Shown: one piece after another, positions 45,300-53,248 of the stretch
Position numbering within the stretch: the stretch's first letter is position 1
How the letters are laid out: every line of letters starts with the position of its first letter
Source of the DNA: Pseudonocardia parietis
GTDB lineage: Bacteria > Actinomycetota > Actinomycetes > Mycobacteriales > Pseudonocardiaceae
Direction: 5' to 3'
Assembly (NCBI RefSeq): GCF_017876315.1
Contig: NZ_JAGINU010000001.1
Coordinates: 1,054,001-1,118,000 of the forward strand
DNA: 64,000 bases
Made by a program: the position numbers and the translations under genes
Notes under the pieces: model-generated
What the model was told of the DNA's origin: nothing
The model's input: the letters and a program-made list of their open reading frames with translations, nothing else
Database searches by the model: none

Positions 45300-46613
45300 T
45301 CAGGCCGCCGCGACGGTCTGCGGGTCCTCGGACGGCTTCTTGTCGTCCTCGGGCAGCTTCAGGAAGATCCCGGCGATCAGCGAGACCAGGGCCGTGGCCG
45401 ACATGTAGAACGCGATGGCGGTCCAGCCGCCCGTCGCACTCAGCAGGTAGGCCGAGATCGACGGCGCGAAGGCGTTGGCGCCGATGAGGCCCACGGTGAA
45501 CCCGATCGCCATGCCGCTGAAGCGCACCGCGGGCGGGAACACCTGGGAGAAGTAGGCGGGGACCACGGCGTAGTTCGCCGAGTAGCCGATGAACAGCAGC
45601 ATGAACCCGAGCAGCATCAGGCCGTAGTGGCGGGTGTCGAGCAGTGCGAACCACGCGAACGGCAGCACCATGAGCGACGCCGAGCTGGCCAGGAACACCG
45701 GACGGACGCCGACCTTGTCGGACAGCTGCCCGAACAGCGGGATGCAGATGATGATCACCACTGTCGCCGGGAGGAGCACCGCGAGCATGTCCTGGTTGTC
45801 CAGGCCGAGGCCGGTCGGGCCGTAGGTCAGCGAGTAGACCGAGCCCATGGTGAACGACACGCCCGCGGCGAAGATGCCGAAGGCGACCAGCACGATGGTG
45901 CGGCCGGAGGTACGCAGCGCGTCCAGGACCGGCAGCTTGTGCACGGCGCCGCGCTCCTTGACGTCGGCGAAGTCCGGGCTCTCGTCGACCGAGCGGCGGA
46001 TGAAGTAGCCGACCACCACGAGGACGGCGCTGAGCAGGAACGGGATGCGCCATGCCCAGTCGAGCATCTGCTCCCTCGGCAGCGCGAAGATCGGCAGGAA
46101 CACCAGGTTGGCCAGCAGGAGCCCGGCGGTCGCGCCGGTGTTGACCAGGGACCCGAAGAACCCGCGACGGTTGCCCTCGCTGTGTTCCACGGTCATCAGC
46201 ACGGCACCGCTGTACTCGCCGCCGACGCTGACGCCCTGCAGGATCCGGCAGAGGATCAGCAGGACCGGCGCCACGATGCCGATCTGTTCGTAGGTGGGCA
46301 GCACGCCGATCGCGAAGGTCGCGACCCCCATCATGATCATCGTGACCATCAGGCAGGTCTTGCGCCCGATGCGGTCCCCGAAGTGGCCGAAGATCACCGC
46401 GCCGACCGGCCGCGCGATGAAGCCGACGGCGAAGCTGGCCAGCGACAGCAGCGTTCCGACCAGGGGATCCGAGGACGGGAAGAACAGCGGGGCGAAGATC
46501 AGCGACGCGGCGACCCCGTAGGCGGCGTTGTCGTAGTACTCGATGGTCGTCCCGATCCAGCTGGCGAAGACGGCCTTGGTTCTCTGGTTCGTGGACGTGC
46601 TGGTGGCGGTCAT
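45300..46613 (-). CDS. MFS metabolite:proton symporter (MHS family)
   Basis: This 437-residue 12-helix transporter of the metabolite:H+ symporter group has the signatures FASWIGTTIEYYDNAAYG at the start, FGHFGDRIGRK between helices 2 and 3, and ILQGVSVGGEYSGAVL in helix 4-5. Relatives import aromatic acids, shikimate, proline/betaine or citrate. ATG at 46613 is chosen; the frame to 46820 crosses the operator. As first gene of the catabolic operon it is probably the substrate uptake system, regulated through the palindrome at 46787. Confidence 0.92.
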   Translation of the reverse strand: MTATSTSTNQRTKAVFASWIGTTIEYYDNAAYGVAASLIFAPLFFPSSDPLVGTLLSLASFAVGFIARPVGAVIFGHFGDRIGRKTCLMVTMIMMGVATFAIGVLPTYEQIGIVAPVLLILCRILQGVSVGGEYSGAVLMTVEHSEGNRRGFFGSLVNTGATAGLLLANLVFLPIFALPREQMLDWAWRIPFLLSAVLVVVGYFIRRSVDESPDFADVKERGAVHKLPVLDALRTSGRTIVLVAFGIFAAGVSFTMGSVYSLTYGPTGLGLDNQDMLAVLLPATVVIIICIPLFGQLSDKVGVRPVFLASSASLMVLPFAWFALLDTRHYGLMLLGFMLLFIGYSANYAVVPAYFSQVFPPAVRFSGMAIGFTVGLIGANAFAPSISAYLLSATGGWTAIAFYMSATALVSLIAGIFLKLPEDDKKPSEDPQTVAAA

Positions 46614-46786
46614 GGGCGTCCTTCGTTGGTGCCGTGCCGTGGTGGTGCCAGACGGGGCGCGAGCAGGGCTGACCGTGGGACGACGGCCGGCGGGCGCGAG
46701 GTTCGGGCCCGTGCCGGGGGTCGCCCGTGCGGGAGAGCGGACGGCGATCGCCGCCTTCTGTGCGCCGCCGAGGGTCTGGCGGGTGG

Positions 46787-46801
46787 CCGTACTTTGTACG
46801 G
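46787..46801. promoter_or_regulatory. TetR-type operator, site 1 (MFS operon)
   Basis: CCGTACTTTGTACGG is a perfect 6-bp dyad with a 3-base centre, 174 bases upstream of the MFS start and 54 bases from the tetR 3' end. The same GTAC-N3-GTAC motif recurs at 47681 and 48688. The intergenic stretch 46614-46854 contains nothing else that looks coding. Confidence 0.7.
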
Positions 46802-46854
46802 TTCGCTGCACGGGTGTCAAGAGCCTTCGCTGAGCGGGAAGGCCCGGTGGGGGT

Positions 46855-47556
46855 TCAGGCGTCGGTCGGGGTGTGTCCCAGCGTGCGTAGCGTGCTCGCG
46901 ATGTAGGCCTCGAGACCGGCTTCGAACTGATCGTCGGCGGGAAGCGTGGCCACGTCGTCGGCGAGGCGCACGACCTGCGGGAACTGCTCGATCGGGAGCG
47001 CGGCGTAGAAGTGGCTGCGCCTGCGGCGCTCCTCGTCGCCCGCCGGGCTGGCGTCCCGCCCCCACTGGCGCGGGGTCTGGTAGCTGACGAACCCGATGGC
47101 GTAGGTGATGAGGAAGCCGTAGCTCTGCACGGCGAGCGGTCCCGGGATTCCCGCGTCGACCAGTCGCTGCAGCACGGTCTCCATTGCCCCGCGCAGTGCC
47201 GTGGGGCTGTCGGTGACCCGGGTGGAGAACAGCCGCACGACCGTCGGGTGCTCGCGCATCATCGCCAGGAACGCGTGCCCGACCGTGCGCAGTGCCTCGG
47301 CGGGGCCCGCGTCCGGCTCGGCGGGCAGGCACATCCGGCCGAGCACGTGGTCGGCCATCCCGTCGAAGATCTCTTCCTTGCTGCGGAAGTAGCTGTAGAG
47401 CGTCATCGTGCCGACGCCCAGCTCGGTCGCGAGCCGGCGCACGGTGAGCCGGTCCAGGTCGGCCTCGGCGTCGGAGATGCGCAGCGCGGTCTCCACGATC
47501 CGTTCGGGCGTGAGCGAGGTGTCCCGCCGCCCCGACCGCTCCTGCTGGCGCGCCAT
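46855..47556 (-). CDS. TetR-family transcriptional regulator of the catabolic cluster
   Basis: This 233-residue repressor has an N-terminal helix-turn-helix (TPERIVETALRISDAEADLDRLTVRRLATELGVGTMTLYSYFRSKEEI), similar to the tetracycline-repressor C-terminal class, and a helical ligand-binding domain from about residue 80. It lies between the MFS operon and the divergent reductase gene. Three identical-type palindromes flank the transcription units around it, and a different palindrome lies in its own promoter region, so it is the prime candidate for control of the whole upper pathway. Confidence 0.92.
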   Translation of the reverse strand: MARQQERSGRRDTSLTPERIVETALRISDAEADLDRLTVRRLATELGVGTMTLYSYFRSKEEIFDGMADHVLGRMCLPAEPDAGPAEALRTVGHAFLAMMREHPTVVRLFSTRVTDSPTALRGAMETVLQRLVDAGIPGPLAVQSYGFLITYAIGFVSYQTPRQWGRDASPAGDEERRRRSHFYAALPIEQFPQVVRLADDVATLPADDQFEAGLEAYIASTLRTLGHTPTDA

Positions 47557-47608
47557 CGACCCTCCGCTCGCTCCGCGACTCCACGCGGGTGCTCGTGGAG
47601 TGACTCAC

Positions 47609-47631
47609 CGTATCGGACAGCGTCCGGTACG
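47609..47631. promoter_or_regulatory. Imperfect 23-base palindrome before tetR
   Basis: CGTATCGGAC-AGC-GTCCGGTACG has 10-base arms with one mismatch, 53 bases upstream of the tetR start. The outer CGTA/TACG halves resemble the outer parts of the three GTAC sites. It may be an autoregulatory site of lower affinity, or the site of another regulator. Confidence 0.45.
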
Positions 47632-47680
47632 CCGTTCCCCGTGGTCGGAGGGGGCTTCCGCTTCCGATTCGTATGTCGTA

Positions 47681-47695
47681 CCGTACTAAGTACGA
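47681..47695. promoter_or_regulatory. TetR-type operator, site 2 (reductase gene)
   Basis: CCGTACTAAGTACGA has the GTAC-N3-GTAC core of site 1 and ends 14 bases before the reductase ATG, directly ahead of the Shine-Dalgarno AGGAGGT. A repressor bound here would block initiation. Confidence 0.7.
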
Positions 47696-47709
47696 ACGAG
47701 GAGGTGACC

Positions 47710-48654
47710 ATGACCGACCACGAGGACGGGGTTCTCGAGCTCGAGGTGATCGGGCTGCGTCGGGAGTCGGACTGCGTGCTGTCCGTCGAGCTCGCCGATC
47801 CCGAGGGGCGAGCGCTGCCCGCGTGGGAGCCCGGCGCCCACATCGACCTGGAGCTGCCGGAGCACGTCCGGCAGTACTCCCTGATCGGTGATCCCGCCGA
47901 CCGGTACCGCTACCGGATCGCCGTGCTCCGCGAGCCCGCCTCGACCGGCGGCTCGGAGTACGTGCACGAGGTCCTGCGCCCGGGTCAGCCGGTCGAGGTC
48001 GGCGGGCCGCGCAACCACTTCTCGCTCGTCGAGGCCGACCGGTACGTGCTGATCGCGGGCGGGATCGGCGTCACCCCGCTGCTGCCGATGATCGAGAGCC
48101 TGTGCGCGCGGGGCCGGGACTGGCGGCTGGTCTACGGCGGCCGGACCCGCCGGTCGATGGCGTTCCTGTCGGAGCTGGCCGGCTACGGCGACCGGGTCCA
48201 GGTCCGGCCGTTCGACGAGTTCGGGCATCTCGACCTGGACGAGCTGCTCGGGGCGCCCGAGGAGCGGGTCGCCGTCTACTGCTGTGGCCCGGAAGGCCTC
48301 ATCGACGCGGTCGAGCAGCGGTGCGCGGCATGGCCCGCCGGAACGCTGCACGTGGAGCGGTTCGCGGCACCGGTCCGCGACGACGAGGACGACCTGCGCG
48401 CCTTCGAGCTGGTGCTGGGCCGGTCCGGCCGCCGGTTCCCGGTGCCCGCCGACTCCTCGCCGCTGGATGTCCTGGAGGCGGCCGGCATCTCGCTGCCCAA
48501 CGCCTGCCGCGACGGCATCTGCGGCAGCTGCGAGACCCGGGTGCTGTCCGGGCTCCCCCTGCACCGGGACTCGCTGACCGAGCCGGGCCGGACCGACGTG
48601 CTGTTGCCGTGCGTCTCCCGGGCCCAGGGCACCGAGCTCGTCCTCGACCTGTGA
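47710..48654 (+). CDS. PDR/VanB-type oxygenase reductase with FMN, NAD and [2Fe-2S] domains
   Basis: This 314-residue reductase of the phthalate-dioxygenase-reductase family has an N-terminal flavin domain (HVRQYSLIGDP, the R-x-Y-S-L motif), an NAD domain (VLIAGGIGVTPLLPM and YCCGPEGLIDAVE), and a C-terminal plant-type ferredoxin with cluster Cys in CRDGICGSCETRVLSG plus a later Cys (LLPCVS). It delivers electrons from NADH to the Rieske oxygenase encoded 72 bases downstream. Because the [2Fe-2S] domain is built in, no separate ferredoxin is needed, and none is seen in the cluster. Confidence 0.93.
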   Translation: MTDHEDGVLELEVIGLRRESDCVLSVELADPEGRALPAWEPGAHIDLELPEHVRQYSLIGDPADRYRYRIAVLREPASTGGSEYVHEVLRPGQPVEVGGPRNHFSLVEADRYVLIAGGIGVTPLLPMIESLCARGRDWRLVYGGRTRRSMAFLSELAGYGDRVQVRPFDEFGHLDLDELLGAPEERVAVYCCGPEGLIDAVEQRCAAWPAGTLHVERFAAPVRDDEDDLRAFELVLGRSGRRFPVPADSSPLDVLEAAGISLPNACRDGICGSCETRVLSGLPLHRDSLTEPGRTDVLLPCVSRAQGTELVLDL

Positions 48655-48687
48655 ACCACGCCACGATGCGGCGGTCGAACCGCCGTA

Positions 48688-48702
48688 CGGTACAACGTAC
48701 GA
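48688..48702. promoter_or_regulatory. TetR-type operator, site 3 (Rieske operon)
   Basis: CGGTACAACGTACGA shares the GTAC-N3-GTAC core and lies 25 bases before the Rieske oxygenase ATG. It indicates that the oxygenase operon has its own promoter apart from the reductase gene. Confidence 0.68.
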
Positions 48703-48726
48703 GACACCGTTCTTCCTGGAGGAAGC

Positions 48727-49962
48727 ATGAGCGCACCCGTTCGTGACGCCCCCGACAGTGCTCCGCGCAGGCCCCGCCGCCCGCGCGGTGCCGCGGCGGC
48801 TCCCGCGAAGTCCCACGAGCCCGGACCGCCCGTGCAGGAGGGCGCCGACTGGAAGAACTGGCCCCGGTACGACTCGGCCGAGCTGGGATTCCGCGGCTAC
48901 TGGTACCCGACGATCTGGGCGCACCAGGTGGGCGACAAGCCGGAGCCGATCACGCTGTGCGGGGAGCGGATCGTGCTGGTCCGCGACGGTGACGTCGTGC
49001 GTGGCCTGCACGACCGCTGCCCGCACCGCGGGGTGCCGCTGTCGCTGGGCCGCAGGCAGTTCGAGGGGACGCTCAGCTGCGTCTACCACGGCTGGACGTT
49101 CGATCTCGAGACCGGAACGCTCAAGGCCGTCCTCACCGACGGGCCCGACAGCCCGATCTGCGGCAAGGTCGGCGTCGCGACCTACCCGGTCGAGGAGCGC
49201 CTCGGCATGCTGTGGGTCTACATCGGCGAGGTCGCACCGGGCGAGGAGCCGCCGCCGGTCGAGCGGGACATCCCGGCCGAGCTGGTCGACAACGAGCTCG
49301 TGCTCGGCGGGCGGAACGAGGTCCGTACCGGCAACTGGCGCTTCGGCGCCGAGAACGGTTTCGACGAGGGCCACGCCAAGTACCTGCACAACACCGCGCT
49401 CTGGCGGCTGTTCAAGGTCATGCCGGCCTGGAACGAGACCCGCATCGTGGAGAAGGACGGCTGGCTGGTCCGGGTGCAGGACGAGGTGCACTGGGACGCC
49501 GAGTTCCCCGGTCTGGGCACCTGGACCAACAAGCGGTGGTGGAAGCGGATCCCGCTGCCCGACCGCCCGGGGAAGAACGGCGACGCCAACCCGGTGATCG
49601 AGTCCCTGGACATCCCCGGGTTCGTCTCGATCCGGATGCCGGGTCTGCTGCGCGTGGCCTACCCGAAGTTCATCCACTACGAGTGGTACGTCCCGGTCGA
49701 CGCTGACCACGTGCGGTACGTGCAGATGATGGTCCGCTTCGAGAAGGGCTTCACCGCGCGGGCGTTCAAGCTGAAGTACCTGGCTGCCTTCCGCTGGTTG
49801 TTCCACGGCCAGTTCACCCGCCAGGACGCCTGGATGGTCAACGTCACCGACGCGCCGCCGGAGCGGCTCTACCGCCCCGACCTGTCGATCACCGCGTGGC
49901 GCCGGCACGTCGAGCAGGTCGCGCCGGTGGTCCAGCCGACGGAACCCCGTGTCGGGCACTGA
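48727..49962 (+). CDS. Rieske non-haem iron aromatic ring-hydroxylating oxygenase, alpha subunit (CarAa-like)
   Basis: This 411-residue oxygenase has Rieske ligands C98-P-H100 and C118-V-Y-H121, and mononuclear-iron ligands H216 and H221 in ENGFDEGHAKYLHNTA, with a likely Asp in the late FTRQDAWMV region. The layout LGFRGYWYP...YPVEERLG...GNWRFGAENGFD...HYEWYVPVDADH recalls homotrimeric carbazole dioxygenase CarAa; no beta subunit is encoded. An Arg/Ala/Pro-rich N-terminal extension of about 40 residues is unusual. It begins the long upper-pathway operon. The substrate is an unidentified aromatic or heteroaromatic. Confidence 0.9.
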   Translation: MSAPVRDAPDSAPRRPRRPRGAAAAPAKSHEPGPPVQEGADWKNWPRYDSAELGFRGYWYPTIWAHQVGDKPEPITLCGERIVLVRDGDVVRGLHDRCPHRGVPLSLGRRQFEGTLSCVYHGWTFDLETGTLKAVLTDGPDSPICGKVGVATYPVEERLGMLWVYIGEVAPGEEPPPVERDIPAELVDNELVLGGRNEVRTGNWRFGAENGFDEGHAKYLHNTALWRLFKVMPAWNETRIVEKDGWLVRVQDEVHWDAEFPGLGTWTNKRWWKRIPLPDRPGKNGDANPVIESLDIPGFVSIRMPGLLRVAYPKFIHYEWYVPVDADHVRYVQMMVRFEKGFTARAFKLKYLAAFRWLFHGQFTRQDAWMVNVTDAPPERLYRPDLSITAWRRHVEQVAPVVQPTEPRVGH

Positions 49963-50830
49963 GGCGGAGCTCGCGGAGCCGACCATCGGTACTGAGGTAG
50001 GTATCGCCCACGACTGGGCCGGCTCGGCGGCCGGCCCGGTCACCGTCGTCCTGCACGGCGGCGGACCGGGCTGCCACGCCGCCTCCGACTTCGCCGCGGT
50101 CGTGGCGCGCCGGCCCGGACGCCGCTGGCTCCGGGTGGACCTGCCCGGCTACGGCGGGTCGCCGGTCACCGCGGACCCGGGCCTGCCCCGGATCGCCGCG
50201 GCGGCGCACGCGCTCGCCGGGCTGCTCGAGGAGCTCGGGCCGGGTCCTGTCGACATGCTGGCCCAGTCGCTGGGCGGCACGGTGGCGCTGCGGCTGGCCG
50301 CGGAGCGCCCCGAGCTCGTCGGCCGGATCGTGCTCGTCGGCAGCCAGCCCACACCGGCGCCCGGCGGGCGGACGGATCTGCGCACCGATCCCGCGCTGGG
50401 TGCGCGGGCCCGTGCGGAGTACTACGGCGGAGACGGCCCCGACCCGGCCAAGATGCGCGCGCTGCTGTCCGGACTGGAGTGGTTCGACCCGAGCCTGCTC
50501 CCGAAGGCGACGGTGCAGGCCCGGTACCGCGCCAGCACCACGGCGACCGCACTCGCGGCCGCCACCACCCCGGCGCCGGCCGAGGACCTCGCCCCGGTCC
50601 TCGGTGCCGTCGCCGCCCCCGCCCTGGTCGTGTGGGGCCGCCACGACCCGTTCGCCGGCCCCGACTACGCGGCCGCGCTCGCCGACACCCTGCCGCGCGG
50701 CGACCTCGCGGTCGTCGGCCGGACCGCCCACCACCCTCAGGCAGAGCGCCCGGAGATCGTCGCGGCGCTCGCCGACGCGTTCCTCGCCGACGCGTCCCTC
50801 GCCGAAGCGTTCCGCACAGACAGGAGCTGA
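49949..50830 (+). CDS. Alpha/beta hydrolase, probable meta-cleavage-product C-C hydrolase
   Basis: This 293-residue hydrolase has the HGGGPGCHAASDF oxyanion motif typical of BphD/MhpC C-C hydrolases, nucleophile elbow MLAQSLGGTVAL with Ser, acid in VVWGRHDPFAGP and a His in GRTAHHPQAERP. These enzymes hydrolyse vinylogous 1,5-diketones from extradiol cleavage. GTG at 49949 overlaps the Rieske gene by 14 bases. The C-terminus ends in repeated LADA/LAEA helices. It could also be a related esterase. Confidence 0.83.
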   Translation: MSGTEAELAEPTIGTEVGIAHDWAGSAAGPVTVVLHGGGPGCHAASDFAAVVARRPGRRWLRVDLPGYGGSPVTADPGLPRIAAAAHALAGLLEELGPGPVDMLAQSLGGTVALRLAAERPELVGRIVLVGSQPTPAPGGRTDLRTDPALGARARAEYYGGDGPDPAKMRALLSGLEWFDPSLLPKATVQARYRASTTATALAAATTPAPAEDLAPVLGAVAAPALVVWGRHDPFAGPDYAAALADTLPRGDLAVVGRTAHHPQAERPEIVAALADAFLADASLAEAFRTDRS

Positions 50831-50835
50831 CAGTC

Positions 50836-50976
50836 ATGTCCTCTCGCCCGACCCTCCCGGTCGCGCTCGCTGCCGTCGTCGCCGTCGTGGCGACCCTCGC
50901 CGTGCAGCGCACGAACCTGCTCGTCCGGCTCGGGCGCGGGACGACCGTCCGGACGGTCCGTCCGGGGGCACGATGA
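50836..50976 (+). CDS. Small single-pass membrane protein, 46 residues
   Basis: A short reading frame fills the gap between the C-C hydrolase and the M20-like gene. It starts at ATG 50836 with AGGAG at 50822-50826, ten bases upstream, and its TGA overlaps the next ATG as ATGA. The peptide has one hydrophobic helix (LPVALAAVVAVVATLAV) and a basic Arg-rich tail with LLVRLGRGTTVRTVRPGAR, which predicts the C-terminus in the cytosol. No homologue is recognised. The perfect operon spacing argues that it is translated. It might anchor a pathway enzyme or act only to couple translation. Confidence 0.6.
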   Translation: MSSRPTLPVALAAVVAVVATLAVQRTNLLVRLGRGTTVRTVRPGAR

Positions 50977-52289
50977 ACGCGCCGGACCCACAGCTGCGGG
51001 ACCGGATCGAGGCCGCCTGGAAGCTCGTCGAGCCGGACCGGCTGACCGAGCTCGTCGTCGGGATGGTCGACATCCCGAGCCCGACGGGGGAGGAGGCCGA
51101 GCTCGCCGGCTGGGCCACCGCGACCATGGCCGGCGCCGGGCTGGAGGCCCACTACCAGCCGATCGACGACCGTCAGGCCAACGCGGTCGGCCGGTTGCGC
51201 GGCGCCGGCACCGGCGAGGACCTGCTGCTCTACGCCCCGATCGACACCCTGACCGTGGGCGACGAGACCGAGGACGTGCCCTGGGTCGGGCCCGAGCTGC
51301 GGGCCGACATGCGCCCGCGCGCCGAGGTGCACGGGCAGCACGTGCTCGGCCTGGGCGCCAGCAACCCCAAGGGCCACGCCGCGGCCGTGATCGCCGCGGC
51401 CGAGGTCATCGCCCGCGCGGGGATCCCGCTGCGCGGTGACCTGCTGGTCGGTCTCGGAGCGGGTGGGATGCCCACCAACGGCCGGCTCACCCGTGGGCTC
51501 ACCCGCCGCAACGCGGGCCAGGGCGCCGGCTGCTCGTTCCTGCTGGAACAGGGCTTCTGGGCCGACCACGCGCTGATCGCCAAGCCCGGCTGGGCGGTCG
51601 CGTGGGAGGAGGTCGGCCTGTGCTGGTTCGAGGTGCGGGTGCGCGGCACCTACACCTACGTCGGCAGCAGGCACCGTATGCCGTACCGCAACGCGAACGC
51701 CCACGCGGCGACGGTGATCGACGCGCTGGAACGCTGGTTCCCCGAGTACGCCGCCCGGCACACCGACGGCCTCGTCGCGCCGCAGGGCATCGTCGCCGCC
51801 GTCGAGGGCGGCTGGCCGCGGATGGCGGCCGTGGCACCGGCGGTCTGCCGGCTCACGATCGACCTGCGGACGAGCCCGCGCTCGACGCCGGCCGACGTGC
51901 GCCGCGAGTTCGGCGCCGCCGTCGACGCGATCCGGGTCGCGCACCCGGAGCTCGACCTCGACTGGGACATGGTGCTCGCCATCCCCGGCACGCACACCCC
52001 GCAGGACGCGCCCGTCGTCGCCGCGGCCACGGCCGCGTGGGAGGAGTTCGAGGGCCGCCCGCACGAGCCGATCGTGGCCAACAGCGGCGCCACCGACGCC
52101 AACATCCTGCGCTCGCGCGGGCTGCCGACCGCACGGATCGGGATGGACCGCATCGGCCCGGACGCGCCGCTGCCGCTGGACTTCCCCGCGGGGATGAACG
52201 TCGTCGACATCCGGGAGGCCGTCCGGCTGACCCGCGCCATCGTGCACACCGCGGTCACGCTGTGCACCCGGGAGAGGGGAACCTCGTGA
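50973..52289 (+). CDS. M20-family (ArgE/DapE-like) protein lacking most metal ligands
   Basis: This 438-residue protein has the two-domain M20 metallopeptidase layout, with the start VVGMVDIPSPTGEEAELAGW. At the metal motifs it departs from the family: H-x-D reads P89-I-D91 (LYAPIDT), the bridging Asp of D-M-K-G is N131 (GASNPKG), and the catalytic E-E pair reads G165-M166 (GLGAGGMPTNG). Asp in SGATDAN is kept. The C-terminal His is not seen. It is therefore a probable non-zinc enzyme or pseudoenzyme, still embedded in the operon by ATGA and GTGA overlaps. A hydrolytic or binding role on a pathway intermediate is open. Confidence 0.78.
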   Translation: MNAPDPQLRDRIEAAWKLVEPDRLTELVVGMVDIPSPTGEEAELAGWATATMAGAGLEAHYQPIDDRQANAVGRLRGAGTGEDLLLYAPIDTLTVGDETEDVPWVGPELRADMRPRAEVHGQHVLGLGASNPKGHAAAVIAAAEVIARAGIPLRGDLLVGLGAGGMPTNGRLTRGLTRRNAGQGAGCSFLLEQGFWADHALIAKPGWAVAWEEVGLCWFEVRVRGTYTYVGSRHRMPYRNANAHAATVIDALERWFPEYAARHTDGLVAPQGIVAAVEGGWPRMAAVAPAVCRLTIDLRTSPRSTPADVRREFGAAVDAIRVAHPELDLDWDMVLAIPGTHTPQDAPVVAAATAAWEEFEGRPHEPIVANSGATDANILRSRGLPTARIGMDRIGPDAPLPLDFPAGMNVVDIREAVRLTRAIVHTAVTLCTRERGTS

Positions 52290-53248
52290 GCGAGCTCGTA
52301 CTCGGTGTGGGTGCCTCGCACAGCACCCTGATGAACACCCACTGGGCCGAGGTGGACCACCTGCCCGGGGCGCACCGGTTCCGCGACGGGCTGGGCGAGG
52401 CGCGCGACGCGCTGGCCGCCGCCCGTCCCGACGCGGTGGTGGTGATCGGGTCCAACCACTTCCGCGGCATGTTCCTCGACCTGATGCCTGCCTTCACCGT
52501 CGGCGTCGGCGAGGTGCTCGGCGCGGGTGAGGCGGAGACGCCCTCCGGGCCGCTGCCGGTCGACGCCGCACTGGCCCGCGGGCTCGTCGACGGCCTCGTC
52601 GAGGACGGGTTCGACCCGGCGTTCTCGCTGCGCCTGACCGTGGACCACGGCATCACGCACTCGCTGCAGCACCTGCTGCCCGCCCTCGACGTGCCGATCG
52701 TGCCGGTCGTGGTCAACATGTTCGCGCCGCCGCTGCCGTCGCTGCGGCGCTGTGCGGACCTCGGGCGCGCGATCGGTGCCGCCGTCCGTGGTGACGGCGA
52801 GGCCAAGCGGGTCGCCGTCATCGCCTCCGGCGGGCTGTCGCACCGGCTGCCCTGGCCCAAGTGGTTCGCCGCGCTGTCCGACGACGACCGGTTCCTCGTC
52901 GAGGCCTGGCTCAACGGGCGTACCTCCTGGAGCGAGTACGAGGTGCGCCGCCGGCAGATCATCCGGGCCGCCGAGCCCGATATCAACGAGGACTTCGACC
53001 GCTGGTTCCTGCAGCTGCTGGAGACCGGCGACGTGTCGGCGCTGCTCGACCGGACCGACGAGCAGATCGAGAAGGAGGCCGGCAACGGCGCCCACGAGCT
53101 GCGCGCCTGGGTCGCGATGACCACCGCGCTCACCACCACCGCCGGGCCGCCGAGCGGCCGCACCCTCGCCTACGCCGCCGTCCCCGACTGGCTGACCGGA
53201 ATGGGCGTCAGCCTGCTCACCCCGACCTCCGAGGAGACATCCGCATGA
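52286..53248 (+). CDS. LigB-type (class III) extradiol ring-cleavage dioxygenase
   Basis: This 320-residue protein is of the LigB/MhpB superfamily of Fe(II) extradiol dioxygenases that open catechol rings next to the hydroxyls. Ligand and catalytic His positions appear as His12 (GASHSTLM), His58 (IGSNHFRG) and further His in TVDHGITHSLQH and SGGLSHRLPWP. A C-terminal region of about 60 residues resembles the small LigA-like helical part. GTG at 52286 overlaps the M20-like stop as GTGA. It would cleave the diol made by the Rieske system, giving the substrate of the C-C hydrolases beside it. Confidence 0.88.
   Translation: MSELVLGVGASHSTLMNTHWAEVDHLPGAHRFRDGLGEARDALAAARPDAVVVIGSNHFRGMFLDLMPAFTVGVGEVLGAGEAETPSGPLPVDAALARGLVDGLVEDGFDPAFSLRLTVDHGITHSLQHLLPALDVPIVPVVVNMFAPPLPSLRRCADLGRAIGAAVRGDGEAKRVAVIASGGLSHRLPWPKWFAALSDDDRFLVEAWLNGRTSWSEYEVRRRQIIRAAEPDINEDFDRWFLQLLETGDVSALLDRTDEQIEKEAGNGAHELRAWVAMTTALTTTAGPPSGRTLAYAAVPDWLTGMGVSLLTPTSEETSA

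Noticed and set aside
43683..47087. 1134-codon plus-strand frame across the racemase, hydrolase, MFS and TetR genes
   Set aside because: It runs opposite five genes with clear motifs. The peptide is His/Arg/Gly/Gln-rich low complexity, typical of a high-GC shadow frame.
48727..53248. Assigning carbazole as the pathway substrate
   Set aside because: The Rieske enzyme resembles CarAa in layout only. A CarAc-type ferredoxin and a CarBa partner are missing, and extra enzymes do not fit the carbazole route.
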